Shown: positions 45,857 to 56,515, counted from the stretch's first letter. The stretch: DNA of 64,000 nucleotides from Nocardioides rotundus (GCF_019931675.1 NZ_CP082922.1:2681001-2745000), one strand, 5' to 3'. Program-made: numbers and translations. The notes: a model not told the origin generated them from the letters alone.

Positions 45857-46978
45857 TCACCGCTCGGAGGCGGCCAGCTGCCCGCAGGCGGCGTCGATCT
45901 CGCTGCCGCGGGTGTCGCGCACCGTGGTGGGGACGCCCTTGGCCTCCAGCCGGCGGACGAACTCCTCGGTGTCCTCGTCGCGGGAGCGAGTGAACCGGGA
46001 GCCGGGCACCTCGTTGAGCGGGATCAGGTTCACGTGCACCCAGCCCCAATCGCCCCGGGCGTTGAGCACGTCGGCGAGCAGGTCGGCCCGCCAGGCCTGG
46101 TCGTTGATGTCGCGCATCATGGCGTACTCGATGGAGACGCGGCGCTTGGTGGCGCGGGCGTAGTTCCACGCAGCGTCCACGGCCTCGTCCACGCTCCAGC
46201 GGGTGTTGATGGGCACCAGGTCGTTGCGCAGCTCGTCGTCGGGCGCGTGCAGCGACAGGGCGAGCGTGACCGGCACGCCCTCCTCGGCCAGCTGGTTGAT
46301 CCGCGGCACCAGGCCGACCGTGGAGACGGTGACGCCGCGGGCGGACATGCCGTAGCCCGAGGGGCCGGGCTCGGTGAGGCGACGTACGGCGCCCACGACG
46401 GCGCGGTAGTTGGCCAGCGGCTCGCCCATCCCCATGAAGACCACGTTGTTCACCCGGCCCAGACCGCCGGGCACCTCGCCGCGCTCCAGTGCGCGGGCGC
46501 CGGCGAGCACCTGCTCGACGATCTCGGCCGTCGACATGTTGCGCTGCAGGCCGCCCTGGCCGGTGGCGCAGAACGGGCAGGCCATGCCGCAGCCGGCCTG
46601 GGAGGAGACGCACATCGTGACCCGGTCGGGGTAGCGCATCAGCACCGACTCGACCAGCGCCCCGTCGAAGAGCCGCCACAGCGTCTTGCGGGTCGTCCCC
46701 CGGTCGGCCTCGGAGACCGACAGCGGCGTCATCAGCTCCGGCAGCAGGGTCGAGACCAGCTGGTCGCGCTGACCGGCCGGAAGGTCGGTCATCTGCTCCG
46801 GGTCGTCGGCCAGGCGGGTGAAGTAGTGCGCGGAGAGCTGCTTGGCGCGGAAGCCGGGAAGCCCGTTGTCGGCCAGCAGCCGCACCCGCTCGTCCAGCGC
46901 GAGGTCGGCCAGGTGCCGCGGCGGCTTGCGGCGGCCGCGCGGCTCGTCGAACACCAGGGGAAGGGGCTGACCGGTCAT
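45857..46978 (-). CDS. rlmN: 23S rRNA (adenine-2503-C2)-methyltransferase
   Basis: RlmN is a radical SAM enzyme that methylates A2503 of 23S rRNA and A37 of some tRNAs. The 373-residue protein has the SAM cluster motif CGMACPFC (C-x3-C-x2-C), [26 protein letters not shown], and the conserved C-terminal cysteine in [10 protein letters not shown]. Its ATG overlaps the small membrane protein gene by four bases. In mycobacteria rlmN also follows cdsA-type genes. Confidence 0.94.
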   Translation of the reverse strand: MTGQPLPLVFDEPRGRRKPPRHLADLALDERVRLLADNGLPGFRAKQLSAHYFTRLADDPEQMTDLPAGQRDQLVSTLLPELMTPLSVSEADRGTTRKTLWRLFDGALVESVLMRYPDRVTMCVSSQAGCGMACPFCATGQGGLQRNMSTAEIVEQVLAGARALERGEVPGGLGRVNNVVFMGMGEPLANYRAVVGAVRRLTEPGPSGYGMSARGVTVSTVGLVPRINQLAEEGVPVTLALSLHAPDDELRNDLVPINTRWSVDEAVDAAWNYARATKRRVSIEYAMMRDINDQAWRADLLADVLNARGDWGWVHVNLIPLNEVPGSRFTRSRDEDTEEFVRRLEAKGVPTTVRDTRGSEIDAACGQLAASER

Positions 46979-47349
46979 GGCCTCCCATTCTCCAGCACCA
47001 TCAACCAGGTCACCCAACCGACGCCGACCACGACGATCGCGGTGACCAGCATCCCCAGCAGCATGTACTTGCCGAACCGCTGGGTCCGCGGCGTGACCAG
47101 CAGGAACAGCGGCAGCGCGAGGAGCACGAGCACGAACAGGAACGCCTCGTGCGCCGTACGCTCCCCGAACACCCAGGTGATGAGTGCGGCGAAGGCGGCC
47201 GGCACGAGCGCGACATAGGCCAGCCCGGTGAAGAACGCGCTGATCGCGGTGAAGGTCGGGTGATCGCGGTGCCACCAGTCCCGCCCGTGATGACGGTACG
47301 GCGGAGGGGATGCCTCCTCCCGCTCCCGGATCGCCGGCTGCTCGCTCAT
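46975..47349 (-). CDS. Small membrane protein of unknown function
   Basis: The 124-residue protein has a polar N-terminus with His/Trp-rich [12 protein letters not shown], then three hydrophobic segments (about 36-58, 66-85 and 95-116), so it is probably an integral membrane protein. I do not recognise a domain. It lies between cdsA and rlmN and overlaps rlmN by four bases, so it belongs to the phospholipid/translation transcript. GGGGGA lies directly before the ATG. Confidence 0.6.
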   Translation of the reverse strand: MSEQPAIREREEASPPPYRHHGRDWWHRDHPTFTAISAFFTGLAYVALVPAAFAALITWVFGERTAHEAFLFVLVLLALPLFLLVTPRTQRFGKYMLLGMLVTAIVVVGVGWVTWLMVLENGRP

Positions 47350-47361
47350 TCCCCCATGGTG

Positions 47362-48234
47362 TCAGAAGACCAGGTAATGCAGGAGCAGCCATACCGGGGC
47401 GATCGTGGCGAGCAGCGAGTCCAGCCGGTCCATCAGCCCGCCGTGCCCCGGGATCACCTGCGACATGTCCTTGATCCCCAGGTCGCGCTTCATCACCGAC
47501 TCGCACAGGTCGCCCAGCGTGGCCATCACGACCGCGACCAGGCCCAGCGCGACGCCGACCCACCAGTCGCCATCCAGCAGCCACACGACCAGCGCCACGC
47601 CCGCGGCGACGCAGAAGACCGCGGAGCCGGCGAAGCCCTCCCAGGACTTCTTGGGCGAGATGACCGGGGCCATCGGGTGCTTCCCGAACAGCACCCCGGC
47701 GACGTACCCGCCGATGTCGGAGGCGATCGTGACCAGGATGAAGGTGGCGATGCCCTTGACCCCGTCGTCGATCCGGAAGCCGATGCCCGGGGTCGCACCG
47801 CCCTCGGCCAGCATGAGCGCGACGAAGGACCCCAGGAAGGGCACGTAGATGAGGGTGAACACCGACGCGGTGGCGTTGCGGACGTAGCCCTCGACACCAC
47901 GGCGCAGCAGCCACAGCATGATCACCAGCGCCGTCACCGCGGTCGCGGTCACCAGCACCGGGGCACCCCAGAAGTAGGCGGTGACCACCATCACGGTGCC
48001 GCCGATCATCAGCGGCTGCTCGGGCAGGTCGATGCCGCCCTTGAGCAGGCCCTGGCGCAGCTCCCAGACCGCCACGACGAGGGCCAGGACGATGATGCCC
48101 ATGAACGCCGTCTTCCAGAACAGCAGGGAGAGGGCGACGGCGACCAGCAGGACCACCGCGGAGGCGACCGCGGCCGGCAGATTGCGTCCGGCCCGGCCGT
48201 GGTCCCGCTGCGGCGGGGCGGAGGCAGAGGTCAC
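47362..48234 (-). CDS. cdsA: Phosphatidate cytidylyltransferase
   Basis: CdsA makes CDP-diacylglycerol from CTP and phosphatidic acid, the branch point for phospholipid synthesis. The 290-residue membrane protein has several spans and the signature [12 protein letters not shown] with the downstream [28 protein letters not shown], which holds the metal and CTP residues. GTG 48234 lies 3 bases before the frr stop; GAGG within the end of frr serves as ribosome site. The longer frame to 48873 runs through frr. Confidence 0.93.
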   Translation of the reverse strand: MTSASAPPQRDHGRAGRNLPAAVASAVVLLVAVALSLLFWKTAFMGIIVLALVVAVWELRQGLLKGGIDLPEQPLMIGGTVMVVTAYFWGAPVLVTATAVTALVIMLWLLRRGVEGYVRNATASVFTLIYVPFLGSFVALMLAEGGATPGIGFRIDDGVKGIATFILVTIASDIGGYVAGVLFGKHPMAPVISPKKSWEGFAGSAVFCVAAGVALVVWLLDGDWWVGVALGLVAVVMATLGDLCESVMKRDLGIKDMSQVIPGHGGLMDRLDSLLATIAPVWLLLHYLVF

Positions 48235-48236
48235 GA

Positions 48237-48794
48237 TCAGACCTCGAGGAGCTCTGCTTCCTTGGCCTTGAGCAGCTCGTCGATCCGGTCCGTGTGGGAC
48301 TTCGTGGTGCTGTCCAGCCGCTTCTCGGCGCCGGTCACGTCGTCCTTGCCGACCTCGCCGTCCTTCTCCAGCTTCTCCAGGGCCTGCTTGGCGGTCCGCC
48401 GGATGTTGCGGACCGAGACCCGGCCCTCCTCGGCCTTGCTGCGGGCGACCTTGATGAACTCCTTGCGGCGCTCCTCGGTCAGGTCGGGGAAGACGCAGCG
48501 CAGCACCTTGCCGTCGTTGGCCGGGTTGACGCCCAGGTCGGAGTCGCGGATCGCCTTCTCGATGTTCGCCATCGCGCCCTGGTCGTAGGGCTGGATCAGG
48601 ATCACCCGCGCGTCCTGCGCGGTGAAGGAGGCCAGCTGCTGCAGCGGCGTCTCGGTGCCGTAGTAGTCGACGACGATCTTGTTGAACATGCTCGGCTGCG
48701 CCCGGCCCGCGCGGATCACCGCGAACTCCTCCCGGGTGGCGTCGACCGACTTGTCCATCCGGGTGTCGGCGTCCTTGAGGATGTCGTTGATCAC
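48237..48794 (-). CDS. frr: Ribosome recycling factor
   Basis: The 185-residue factor splits post-termination ribosomes with EF-G. It begins [40 protein letters not shown], the family start, and ends with the coiled-coil domain I ([21 protein letters not shown]). Order pyrH-frr-cdsA is the classical one. The pyrH-frr gap is 41 bases. Confidence 0.96.
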   Translation of the reverse strand: MINDILKDADTRMDKSVDATREEFAVIRAGRAQPSMFNKIVVDYYGTETPLQQLASFTAQDARVILIQPYDQGAMANIEKAIRDSDLGVNPANDGKVLRCVFPDLTEERRKEFIKVARSKAEEGRVSVRNIRRTAKQALEKLEKDGEVGKDDVTGAEKRLDSTTKSHTDRIDELLKAKEAELLEV

Positions 48795-48835
48795 GGTGCT
48801 CCCTGCTCTCTCGTCGTCGTGGCGGTGCCGCGGCC

Positions 48836-49552
48836 TCAGCCGGTGGCGCTGACCAGCGTGCCCATCTTCTCACCCCGGGCGATCCGGAGGATGGCGCCCT
48901 GCTGCTCGGCGCCGAAGACGATCAGCGGCATGTCGTTCTCCATGCACAGCGCGAACGCGGTGGCGTCGGCCACCTTGAGCCGCTGCTGCAGGACCTCGCC
49001 GAAGCTGATCGTGTCGTACTTGAACGCGTCCGGGTCCTTCTTCGGGTCGGCGCTGTAGAGGCCGTCCACGCCCTGCTTGGCCATGAGGACGACCTCGCAG
49101 CGGGTCTCCAGCGCGCGCTGCGCGGCGACGGTGTCGGTGGAGAAGTACGGCATCCCGGCGCCGGCGCCGAAGATCACCACGCGGCCCTTCTCCATGTGCC
49201 GCATCGCCCGGCGGGGCACGTAGGGCTCGGCGACCTGGCCCATCGCGATCGCGGTCTGGACCCGGGTGTCGATGCCCTCCTTCTCCAGGAAGTCCTGGAG
49301 GGCCAGGCAGTTCATCACCGTGCCGAGCATGCCCATGTAGTCGGCTCGCGCGCGGTCCATCCCCCGCTGCTGCATCTCCGCGCCGCGGAAGAAGTTGCCG
49401 CCGCCGACCACCACAGCGACCTGCACGCCCTCGCGCACGACCGAGGCGATCTCCGCGGCCACCTGGGAGACCACGTCGGGGTCCACGCCGAGGCGCCCGC
49501 CTCCGAACACCTCGCCGGAGAGCTTGAGCAGGACTCGCTGGTATCCGGTCAC
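48836..49552 (-). CDS. pyrH: UMP kinase
   Basis: PyrH phosphorylates UMP to UDP, the first step to pyrimidine triphosphates. The 238-residue amino-acid-kinase-fold protein has [21 protein letters not shown], the [18 protein letters not shown] segment and [19 protein letters not shown] strong inverted repeat separates it from tsf. Confidence 0.95.
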   Translation of the reverse strand: MTGYQRVLLKLSGEVFGGGRLGVDPDVVSQVAAEIASVVREGVQVAVVVGGGNFFRGAEMQQRGMDRARADYMGMLGTVMNCLALQDFLEKEGIDTRVQTAIAMGQVAEPYVPRRAMRHMEKGRVVIFGAGAGMPYFSTDTVAAQRALETRCEVVLMAKQGVDGLYSADPKKDPDAFKYDTISFGEVLQQRLKVADATAFALCMENDMPLIVFGAEQQGAILRIARGEKMGTLVSATG

Positions 49553-49583
49553 CGAATCTCCCTTGCCGCGTCGTGATGGACGA

Positions 49584-49624
49584 AGGCCGGGCCGCGGATC
49601 GTGAAGTGATCCATGGCCCGGCCT
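49584..49624. terminator. Hairpin between tsf and pyrH
   Basis: AGGCCGGGCC (49584-49593) and GGCCCGGCCT (49615-49624) are perfect inverted copies, and GGATC/GATCC (49596-49600/49608-49612) pair inside them around a 7-base loop, with one 2-base mismatch between the two stems. It is a 15-pair hairpin 32 bases before the pyrH start on the minus strand. It could end part of the rpsB-tsf transcript or shield the message; no T-run follows. Confidence 0.65.
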
Positions 49625-49660
49625 CCTCCTGGTCTCAGGTTCTGCTCGACCTTACTGGTC

Positions 49661-50473
49661 TCAGGCGCCGACCTCGAAGCGGACGAACCGCTGCACGGTG
49701 GTGCCGTTCTCGTCGAGGACCTGCTTGACCGACTTCTTGTTCTCGGTCACCGACGGCTGGTCCAGCAGCGCGACCTCCTTGAAGAAGGCGTTCACCCGGC
49801 CCTCGGTGATCTTGGCGATCGCCTGCTCGGGCTTGCCCTCCTCGCGCGAGGTGGCCTCGGCGATGGAGCGCTCCTTCTCCACGACGTCGGCGGGGACCTC
49901 GTCGCGGGAGAGGTACGTCGGCCGCATGGCGGCGATCTGCTTGGCGGCACCCTCGGCACCGGCCCGCTCGCCGGCGTACTCCACCAGCACGCCGATGGCG
50001 GCCGGCAGGTCGGCGGCCCGGCGGTGCAGGTAGGCCACCGTGTCGCCGTCGAAGTAGGCCACCTGGCCCAGCTCGATCTTCTCACCGATGGTGATCGCCA
50101 GGTTCTCCACGACCTCGCCCACGGTCTTGTCGCCCAGCGGGGCGGCCTTGAGCGCCTCGGCGTCGGTGGCCTTGGCCTGGTCGGCGGCCTCGGCGATCTG
50201 CTGCGCGGCCTTGATGAAGTCGTCGTTCTTGGCGACGAAGTCGGTCTCGCTGCGCAGCTCGACCAGCGCGCCGCCGGAGTGGACGACCAGCCCGGAGGTG
50301 GCCTCGCGCTCGGCGCCCCGCTTGGCGGCCTTGGCGGCGCCCTTGACCCGCAGCACCTCGACGGCCTTGTCGAAGTCGCCGTCGGCCTCGTCGAGGGCCT
50401 TCTTGCAGTCCATCATGCCGGCCCCGGTCAGCTCCCGGAGCTTCTTGACGTCGGCGGCGGTGAAGTTCGCCAT
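49661..50473 (-). CDS. tsf: Elongation factor Ts
   Basis: EF-Ts swaps GDP for GTP on EF-Tu. The 270-residue protein has the N-terminal UBA-like segment with [20 protein letters not shown], then the core with [12 protein letters not shown], the EF-Tu contact. Length fits the family. It lies 50 bases after rpsB in the usual order rpsB-tsf. AGGACTGAACTCCCC lies before the ATG, with only a weak ribosome site. Confidence 0.95.
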   Translation of the reverse strand: MANFTAADVKKLRELTGAGMMDCKKALDEADGDFDKAVEVLRVKGAAKAAKRGAEREATSGLVVHSGGALVELRSETDFVAKNDDFIKAAQQIAEAADQAKATDAEALKAAPLGDKTVGEVVENLAITIGEKIELGQVAYFDGDTVAYLHRRAADLPAAIGVLVEYAGERAGAEGAAKQIAAMRPTYLSRDEVPADVVEKERSIAEATSREEGKPEQAIAKITEGRVNAFFKEVALLDQPSVTENKKSVKQVLDENGTTVQRFVRFEVGA

Positions 50474-50523
50474 GGGGAGTTCAGTCCTTCTCTCTTGAGA
50501 ACTCGAAGGGATGGGGTGGTGGG

Positions 50524-51675
50524 TCAGGCCTTCTGCTCGGCGTTGGCGAAGCCGGCCTTCTCGGCCGCCTCGGCGGTGCGGAACCACACCTCGGCCTTGG
50601 TCCGGTCGTACCACGGGCTGGAGGGGGCGTGGAACTTCATCGAGTCCTTGTTGCCCTTGATCTCGAAGCCCTCCGGCGCGGAGCCGTCCTCGTTCGCCGG
50701 GGCGGAGTCGGGGCCGAAGCCACCGTCGGTGGCGGCGAACGCCTTCACCTCGGTGGCGGTGTCGTCCGCGACGGCCTCCTCGGCAGCCACAGCGGTCTCG
50801 GCCTCGGCAGCGGCGCCGGTAGCGTCTCCCTCGGCGGCCTTCTCCTCGGTCTTGACCTCGGCGGACTCCGCGACCAACTCGTCGGCCTTGGCCTCGTCGG
50901 AGGCGACCTCGCCCTCGAGCAGCTCGCGCTCCCACTCGGCCAGCGGCTCGTCGGCCGCGGCCTGGTCGCCCTCGGACTTGCCGCCGGAGCGGGCGATGAG
51001 GCCCTCGGCGACGGCGTCGGCGACCACACGGGTCAGCAGACCGACGGCGCGGATGGCGTCGTCGTTGCCCGGGATCGGGAAGTCGACCTCGTCCGGGTCG
51101 CAGTTGGTGTCCAGGATGCCGATGATCGGGATCCGCAGCTTGCGGGCCTCCTCGACGGCCAGGTGCTCCTTCTTGGTGTCCACCACCCAGACCGCCGCCG
51201 GGGTGCGGGACATCTCGCGGATGCCGCCCAGGGTCTTGTCCAGCTTGTCGCGCTCGCGCTTGAGCTGGAGCAGCTCCTTCTTGGTGCGACCGGAGCCGGC
51301 CACGTCGTCGAAGTCCAGCTCGTCGAGCTCCTTGAGCCGGTTGATCCGCTGGTGCACGGTCGAGAAGTTGGTGAGCATGCCGCCCAGCCAGCGCTGGTTG
51401 ACGAAGGGCATCCCGACGCGGGTCGCCTGCTCGGCGATCGCCTCCTGGGCCTGCTTCTTGGTGCCCACGAACATCACGGTGCCGCCCTTGGCGACGGTCT
51501 CCTTGATGAAGGCGTAGGAGCGGTCGATGTAGGCCAGCGACTGCTGCAGGTCGATGATGTAGATGCCGTTGCGCTCGGTCATGATGAAGCGCTTCATCTT
51601 CGGGTTCCACCGACGGGTCTGGTGTCCGAAGTGCACGCCGCTCTCGAGCAGCTGGCGCATGGTGACGACTGCCAT
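50524..51675 (-). CDS. rpsB: 30S ribosomal protein S2 with C-terminal extension
   Basis: The first 235 residues are ordinary S2: [34 protein letters not shown] and [33 protein letters not shown] segments. The 383-residue length exceeds usual S2 (about 230-300). Residues about 236-335 form an acidic, Ala/Glu-rich linker. Residues 336-383 form a compact extra domain with [19 protein letters not shown] and AAEKAGF, which looks like the small domain called 'sunset' in actinobacterial proteins. The role of the tail is unknown. AGGAG lies about 10 bases before the ATG. A 250-base structured leader precedes it. Confidence 0.93.
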   Translation of the reverse strand: MAVVTMRQLLESGVHFGHQTRRWNPKMKRFIMTERNGIYIIDLQQSLAYIDRSYAFIKETVAKGGTVMFVGTKKQAQEAIAEQATRVGMPFVNQRWLGGMLTNFSTVHQRINRLKELDELDFDDVAGSGRTKKELLQLKRERDKLDKTLGGIREMSRTPAAVWVVDTKKEHLAVEEARKLRIPIIGILDTNCDPDEVDFPIPGNDDAIRAVGLLTRVVADAVAEGLIARSGGKSEGDQAAADEPLAEWERELLEGEVASDEAKADELVAESAEVKTEEKAAEGDATGAAAEAETAVAAEEAVADDTATEVKAFAATDGGFGPDSAPANEDGSAPEGFEIKGNKDSMKFHAPSSPWYDRTKAEVWFRTAEAAEKAGFANAEQKA

Positions 51676-51936
51676 GATGATCTTCTCCTGTGTGGGAGCC
51701 CGCGTGCCGCTCTGCCCGCCCTTGACCCAGGACGAGCCGGTCGCCGTGCTCTCTCGTTGGTTTTCAGTTGCTGCCCCGGGCGGGTGCCCGGCGCCCTGAC
51801 GTCCGCGCGGGGCTCCGACCCGGTGTCACCGGGACCGAGGAGGCCCGCCCGCGGGCGGCCGAGCCGCAGGAGGCGGCCCGTCGCGGTCTGCGGACGTGCG
51901 AAGTCAGCTCCCGAAGGAGCTGCTTGCACCATGCTA
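51676..51936 (-). promoter_or_regulatory. rpsB 5' leader with UUCG-capped hairpin
   Basis: From the predicted start point near 51924 the message would carry a leader of about 250 bases before rpsB. It opens with CAGCTCC-TTCG-GGAGCTG (51905-51922, minus strand), a 7-pair hairpin closed by a UUCG tetraloop. Further on CCCGGT-gac-ACCGGG and other GC-rich hairpins follow. No ORF is supported in it. Long leaders often mediate ribosomal-protein autoregulation, so S2 control is a plausible but unproven role. Confidence 0.45.
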
Positions 51937-51960
51937 GTCCACGGCCGGTGCCGGGCCCAA
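51931..51960 (-). promoter_or_regulatory. Predicted rpsB promoter
   Basis: On the minus strand TTGGGC (51955-51960) and TAGCAT (51931-51936) are separated by 18 bases. This would drive rpsB-tsf. The 400-base gap to the M23 gene contains no other supported gene. Confidence 0.5.
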
Positions 51961-52076
51961 TCGCTGGCGCCCGCTTCCGGGCCACCTCGCGTCCACAGGC
52001 CCCCTCCCGGCACCGGTTCTCCACAGGCCCGCCTCGACCGGCGGCGCGACCGCCGCACCGGGTGCAGGGTGTCGCC

Positions 52077-52814
52077 ATGCCCTTCCACCGTCGTGAGACC
52101 CCCGAGCGAGCCGCCAGGCTCCTGTCGCTGATCGTCCTGGTCGCCGGCCTCGTGCTGGCGCCGGTCGACGGCACGGTGCGTCAGACGGGAGCCGCGGCCG
52201 CGGCCGCGGCGGTGGAAGGGCCGCCATCGTGGGCCTCGTCCCGCCCCTCCCCCGACCCCGTGGGCGTGTGGCCGCTGGTGCCCCAGCCCGACGTGGTGGC
52301 CGACTTCGACCCGCCCGCCCAGCGTTGGGGGTCCGGGCACCGGGGCGTCGACCTGCGCGGCCGCGTCGGGCAGCCGGTGCGCTCTGCCCTGGCGGGGAGG
52401 GTGTCCTACGCCGGCCGCCTCGCCGGCCGGGGCGTGGTCGCGGTGACCCACCCCGACGGCACGCGCACGACGTACGAACCTGTGGCCGCCCGGGTGCGGG
52501 TCGGCCAGCAGGTGCCGAAGGGCGGGCGGATCGGTGTGCTGGAGGGAGCGGGGTCGCACTGCTCGCCCTCGGCGTGCCTGCACTGGGGCTGGCTGCGCGG
52601 CGAGACGTACCTCGACCCGCTGGACCTGGTCGGGGGTGGACCGGTGCGACTGCTCCCCCTGTGGCGGGACCTGCCGGCCGGATCCGGGCGCTCCACCGGC
52701 GGGTGGCGGCCCTTGGCGGCCCGGTGGCCGTCGCTGGTGGCGGTGGCGGGCCTGCCGGTGCTCACGCCCGGGGGTGCGCCTGGCGGTAGGCCTGTCGCAA
52801 CCGGTCCGTGGTGA
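52077..52814 (+). CDS. M23-family (LytM-like) peptidase, exported
   Basis: The 245-residue protein has an N-terminal signal peptide ([19 protein letters not shown]) and an M23 domain (about 90-190) with HRGVDLRG (HxxxD zinc ligands) and [17 protein letters not shown]. The second motif, normally HxH, reads C-L-H, so a zinc ligand or catalytic base is replaced; a preceding GSHC may serve instead. Activity is therefore uncertain; degenerate members act as hydrolase activators. AGGG lies about 9 bases before the ATG at 52077, which I prefer to the longer frame to 51768. Its 3' end overlaps xerC by 53 bases. Confidence 0.75.
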   Translation: MPFHRRETPERAARLLSLIVLVAGLVLAPVDGTVRQTGAAAAAAAVEGPPSWASSRPSPDPVGVWPLVPQPDVVADFDPPAQRWGSGHRGVDLRGRVGQPVRSALAGRVSYAGRLAGRGVVAVTHPDGTRTTYEPVAARVRVGQQVPKGGRIGVLEGAGSHCSPSACLHWGWLRGETYLDPLDLVGGGPVRLLPLWRDLPAGSGRSTGGWRPLAARWPSLVAVAGLPVLTPGGAPGGRPVATGPW

Positions 52815-53712
52815 CGTGGGTGTAGAGCTGGGTCGTCGCCAAGGACGCGTGGCCCAGCAGCTCCTGGACCGAGCGCAGGTCGGCGCCACCCTCGAGCAGA
52901 TGGGTCGCGGCGGTGTGCCGGAGGCCGTGCGGCCCGATGTCGGGCGCGCCCGGCACGTCGGCGATCCGCCGGTGCACCAGGGTGCGCACCGCGCGCTGGT
53001 CGATCCGCCCGCCGCGGGCGCCGAGGAAGACCGCGGGCCCCGAGGTCCCGGTGGCCAGCGCCGGGCGTCCCTCGCGCAGCCACCGGTCCAGGGCACCGGC
53101 CGCCGGGCCGCCGAAGGGCACGGTCCGCTCCTTGCGACCCTTGCCGAGCACGCGGACCACGTTGCGGTCGCGGTCGAGGTCATCCACGTCGAGGCCACAC
53201 AGCTCCCCGACCCGGATGCCGGTCGCATACAGCAGCTCGAGCATCGCCACGTCGCGCAGCCCGACCGCGCTCCCGTCGTCGGCCAGCTCCGCGGCGGCGC
53301 GGACCAGGTCCGCCGCCTCGTCGGCCCGCAGCACCGACGGCAGGGTGCGGTGGGCACGCGGCGACCCGAGCGCCGCGCCGACGTCCACCGGGATGCGGCC
53401 GGTGCGGGCCAACCAGGCGGTGAACCCGCGTGCCGCGGTGGCCCGTCGAGCCACGGTGGTGCGGGAGCGGCCACGGGTCTGCTGCTGGGCAAGCCACCCC
53501 CGCAGGGTGCGCAGGTCGAGGTCGGTGACGTCGGTGTCGCCCAGCCGGCGGGCGTGCTCGAGCAGCGAGGCGATGTCGCCGAGGTAGGCCCGCACGGTGT
53601 GGGCGGTCAGGTCCCGCTCGACGGCCAGGTGCCGCTCGTAGTCGCCGAGCACCCTCGCCATCGCCTCGGGGAGCTCCTCCGGGGCCGGCCCGGCGTTCGC
53701 GGACGTGGTCAC
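52762..53712 (-). CDS. xerC: Tyrosine recombinase XerC
   Basis: XerC with XerD resolves chromosome dimers at dif. The 316-residue protein has the core-binding N-terminal domain (about 20-105) and the catalytic domain, with Arg in [12 protein letters not shown], Lys in [24 protein letters not shown] with His and Arg, His in [15 protein letters not shown] and the nucleophilic tyrosine in the last. The set is complete. It lies in the dprA-comM-yraN-rnhB block, as in other actinobacteria. The last residues overlap the M23 gene on the other strand. Confidence 0.93.
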   Translation of the reverse strand: MTTSANAGPAPEELPEAMARVLGDYERHLAVERDLTAHTVRAYLGDIASLLEHARRLGDTDVTDLDLRTLRGWLAQQQTRGRSRTTVARRATAARGFTAWLARTGRIPVDVGAALGSPRAHRTLPSVLRADEAADLVRAAAELADDGSAVGLRDVAMLELLYATGIRVGELCGLDVDDLDRDRNVVRVLGKGRKERTVPFGGPAAGALDRWLREGRPALATGTSGPAVFLGARGGRIDQRAVRTLVHRRIADVPGAPDIGPHGLRHTAATHLLEGGADLRSVQELLGHASLATTQLYTHVTTDRLRQAYRQAHPRA

Positions 53713-53765
53713 GCCGCAACGGTACGGCGCCGCCCCCGCGTCTAGCGGGAGGTCGCGCCCACGCG

Positions 53766-54923
53766 TCAGCTCTCAAGCGCCCGAGGTCCGAGCAGCCAGC
53801 CGCTGCCCAGGCGGGCCACGAACTCGCGCTTCTCCAGCCGCATCAGGCTCTCGTAGGTCTCCTTCAGGCCGATCCCGGCGGTTCGGGCGATCGAGTCCAC
53901 CAGCACGGGTTCGGCGACGGGGACGGCGTCGAGGATCTGCCGCTGCCGGATGGACAGCGCGTCGCGCGGCTTCGGCGGTTCCCAGGGCACCTCGAGCAGG
54001 TGCTCCCCCGGCGCCCCGACCAGCTCCAGCACCTGCGCGCCGTTGCTGACCAGGGTCATGGCGCCCTCGCGGATCCGCTCGTGCACGCCCTGCGACAGTG
54101 CACTGGTGATCGGCCCGGGGACGCCCATCGCGGCCCGGGAGAGGCTGTCGGCCCAGCGGGCGGTGTTGAGTGCGCCGCTGCGGATCGCCGCCTCGACCAC
54201 GACCGTGCCCGCGGTGAGCGCGGCGATCAGCCGGTTGCGCCCGAGGAAGCGCAGCCGGTGGCTCGCCGACCCCGGCGGTGCCTCGGAGACCAGCGCGTGC
54301 TCGGCTGCCAGGTGCCGGATCAAGGCGGCGTGCCGGGGCGGGTAGGGCCGGTCCACGCCCCCGGCGAGCACCGCCACGGTCCGGCCGCCGGCCTTGAGCG
54401 CCCCGTCGTGGGCGGCGTAGTCGATCCCGATCGCGGCACCCGAGACGGTCACCACGCCCGCCTTGGCCAGGGTGCCGCCGATCTCCAGGGCGATGTCGGC
54501 GCCGTACGTCGTCGCGCCGCGCGAGCCCACCACGGCGACCGAGTGCTGCAGCTCGCCCAGGCTCATCGGGCCGCGCACCCACAGCCCCACCGGGACGCCG
54601 CCGCGCCCGTGGATCTCCACCCCGGCCAGCTGCGAGAGCTGGTCGGGCCACTCCTCGTCGCCCGGGACCACGAACCGGATCCCCTGGTCGGCGGCTCGGG
54701 CCAGGTCGCGGGCGGGGTCGAGGTCGGCGGCGCGCAGGCGCGCGTCCTCCCCGGGACGGCGATCCTCCTCGGCCACGTCGATGTAGGCCCGCTCCTCGAC
54801 GAGCTGCCGCCAGGTGGCGACCGGGCCCAGCTGCGTCACCAGCCCGAGGACCCCGGTCGCCCCGGGCTCGGTCATCCGGCTCAGCGCCACGCGCGCCAGC
54901 CGCTCCTCCTCCGGCGCCCTCAC
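53766..54923 (-). CDS. dprA: DNA-processing protein DprA
   Basis: DprA binds single-stranded DNA and loads RecA on incoming strands in transformation. The 385-residue protein has the Rossmann core with [18 protein letters not shown] and [16 protein letters not shown], then RNRLIAALT and a C-terminal winged helix (about 320-380). Its start overlaps comM by four bases (GTGA). DprA is widespread in bacteria not known to be naturally competent, so competence should not be assumed. Confidence 0.93.
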   Translation of the reverse strand: MRAPEEERLARVALSRMTEPGATGVLGLVTQLGPVATWRQLVEERAYIDVAEEDRRPGEDARLRAADLDPARDLARAADQGIRFVVPGDEEWPDQLSQLAGVEIHGRGGVPVGLWVRGPMSLGELQHSVAVVGSRGATTYGADIALEIGGTLAKAGVVTVSGAAIGIDYAAHDGALKAGGRTVAVLAGGVDRPYPPRHAALIRHLAAEHALVSEAPPGSASHRLRFLGRNRLIAALTAGTVVVEAAIRSGALNTARWADSLSRAAMGVPGPITSALSQGVHERIREGAMTLVSNGAQVLELVGAPGEHLLEVPWEPPKPRDALSIRQRQILDAVPVAEPVLVDSIARTAGIGLKETYESLMRLEKREFVARLGSGWLLGPRALES

Positions 54924-56515
54924 CCCGCGACCTCCAGGTCGAGGGCGGACAGCGGCAGCGGGTCACCGCCGCGCAGCGCGAGCGCGGCGGTCACGTGCTC
55001 GGCCGTCGGCGCGTCCGCGGCGGACAGGTCCGCGAGCGTCCAGGCCATCCGGTGCACCCGGGTCGCGCCGCGGCGGGACAGCCGGCCGGCGTAGACCTCT
55101 TCGTCGACCACCCCGCGGGCCGGGGCGGGTAGAGGGAACTCGCGAGACAGGACGGGGCCGGGCGCGTGCGCGTTCAGCCGCCAGCTGCGCCCCGCCCAGC
55201 GCCGCGACTGCCGCTCGCGCGCGGCCTCGACGACGGCTCGGACCTCGGCGGTCGTCGCCGCCGGGCTCCCCCACGGGACGTCCTCGGGCGCGGGGCGGGC
55301 CGCCACCACATGGCGGGTGATGTCGATCCGGTCGATCAGCGGGCCGCTGAGCCGAGCGCGGTAGGTCCGGCGCTGCTGCTCGGTGCAGGTGCACCGGTGC
55401 TGCATGCCGGTGCCGTAGTTGCCGCACACGCACGGGTTCGCCGCGACCACGAGCATGGTGCGGGCCGGGAACGTGGCGGTCTCCTCCCCCCGGGCGATGG
55501 TCACCTCGCCGCTCTCCATCGGCTGGCGCAGCGCCTCGAGCACGTCGGTGTGGAAGAACGGCAGCTCATCGAGGAAGAGCACGCCGCCGTGCGCCCGGCT
55601 CAGCTCCCCCGGGCGGACCCGCCCCGAGCCGCCGCCGAGCAGGCTGGCGGCGCTGGCACTGTGGTGCGGGGCGCAGTACGGCGGCCGGCGCAGCAGGCCG
55701 TCGCCCGGCTCCAGGGCACCGGCGAGCGAGTGGATCGCGGTCAGCTCGAGCCGCTCCTCGGCGCTCAGGTCGGGCAGGATCCCGGGCAGCCGCTCGACCA
55801 GGGAGGTCTTCCCCGATCCCTTCGGCCCCTCGAGCATCAGGTGGTGCCCGCCGGCCGCGGCGACCTGCAACGCGAACCGGGCATCGTCCAAGCCGTGCAG
55901 GTCGGCGAGGTCGACCTCGTCGCGCCGGGCGTCCCCGCGCCAGGAGAGCAGCCGGGTGCCCGACATCGGCGCCACCTCGGGCGCCTCGGGGACCTCGACC
56001 CCCTTCAGCTCGGCCACCACCTGCCCCAGGGAGCGCATCCCGAAGACCGCCATGCCGGGCACCATCGCCGCCTCCCGCGCCTGCGGCTCGGGCACGAAGA
56101 CCCGGCGCACGCCCGCCGCGGAGGCGGCCATCACCATCGGCAGCACCCCGGGCACCGAGCGGAGCCGCCCGTCCAGGGTGAGCTCGCCGATGAGCACGGT
56201 GTCGCGGAGCGCGTCGGCCTCGACCTGCTCCGAGGCGGCCAACACCGTGACGGCGATGGCCAGGTCGAAGTGCGTCCCCCGCTTGGCCAGGTCGGCCGGC
56301 GAGAGCAGGATCGTCACCCGCCGGGTGGCCGGCCAGGTCAGGTGCTCGTTGGTGATCGCCATCCGGCAGCGCTCGCGGGCCTCGTTGAGCGTGACGTCGG
56401 CGCGCCCGACGATCGTCGCCCCGACCGACCCGGGCGAGACGTCGACCTGGACGTCGACCAGGTGGCCGACCGCACCCTGCAGCGAGATCGACCGACTGGT
56501 CGCCACCCCGCTCAT
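54920..56515 (-). CDS. comM: YifB/ComM-family Mg-chelatase-like AAA ATPase
   Basis: ComM is a helicase that moves branches during recombination of transforming DNA. The 531-residue protein has an N-terminal Lon-like domain (about 1-175) with GSVGATIVGRADVTLNEARER, then an AAA domain with Walker A GPKGSGKTS near 230, GVLFLDELPFF near 315 and NPCVCGNYGTGMQHRCTC-type cysteines, then the lid. It overlaps yraN and dprA by four bases each (ATGA and GTGA). Confidence 0.92.
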   Translation of the reverse strand: MSGVATSRSISLQGAVGHLVDVQVDVSPGSVGATIVGRADVTLNEARERCRMAITNEHLTWPATRRVTILLSPADLAKRGTHFDLAIAVTVLAASEQVEADALRDTVLIGELTLDGRLRSVPGVLPMVMAASAAGVRRVFVPEPQAREAAMVPGMAVFGMRSLGQVVAELKGVEVPEAPEVAPMSGTRLLSWRGDARRDEVDLADLHGLDDARFALQVAAAGGHHLMLEGPKGSGKTSLVERLPGILPDLSAEERLELTAIHSLAGALEPGDGLLRRPPYCAPHHSASAASLLGGGSGRVRPGELSRAHGGVLFLDELPFFHTDVLEALRQPMESGEVTIARGEETATFPARTMLVVAANPCVCGNYGTGMQHRCTCTEQQRRTYRARLSGPLIDRIDITRHVVAARPAPEDVPWGSPAATTAEVRAVVEAARERQSRRWAGRSWRLNAHAPGPVLSREFPLPAPARGVVDEEVYAGRLSRRGATRVHRMAWTLADLSAADAPTAEHVTAALALRGGDPLPLSALDLEVAG

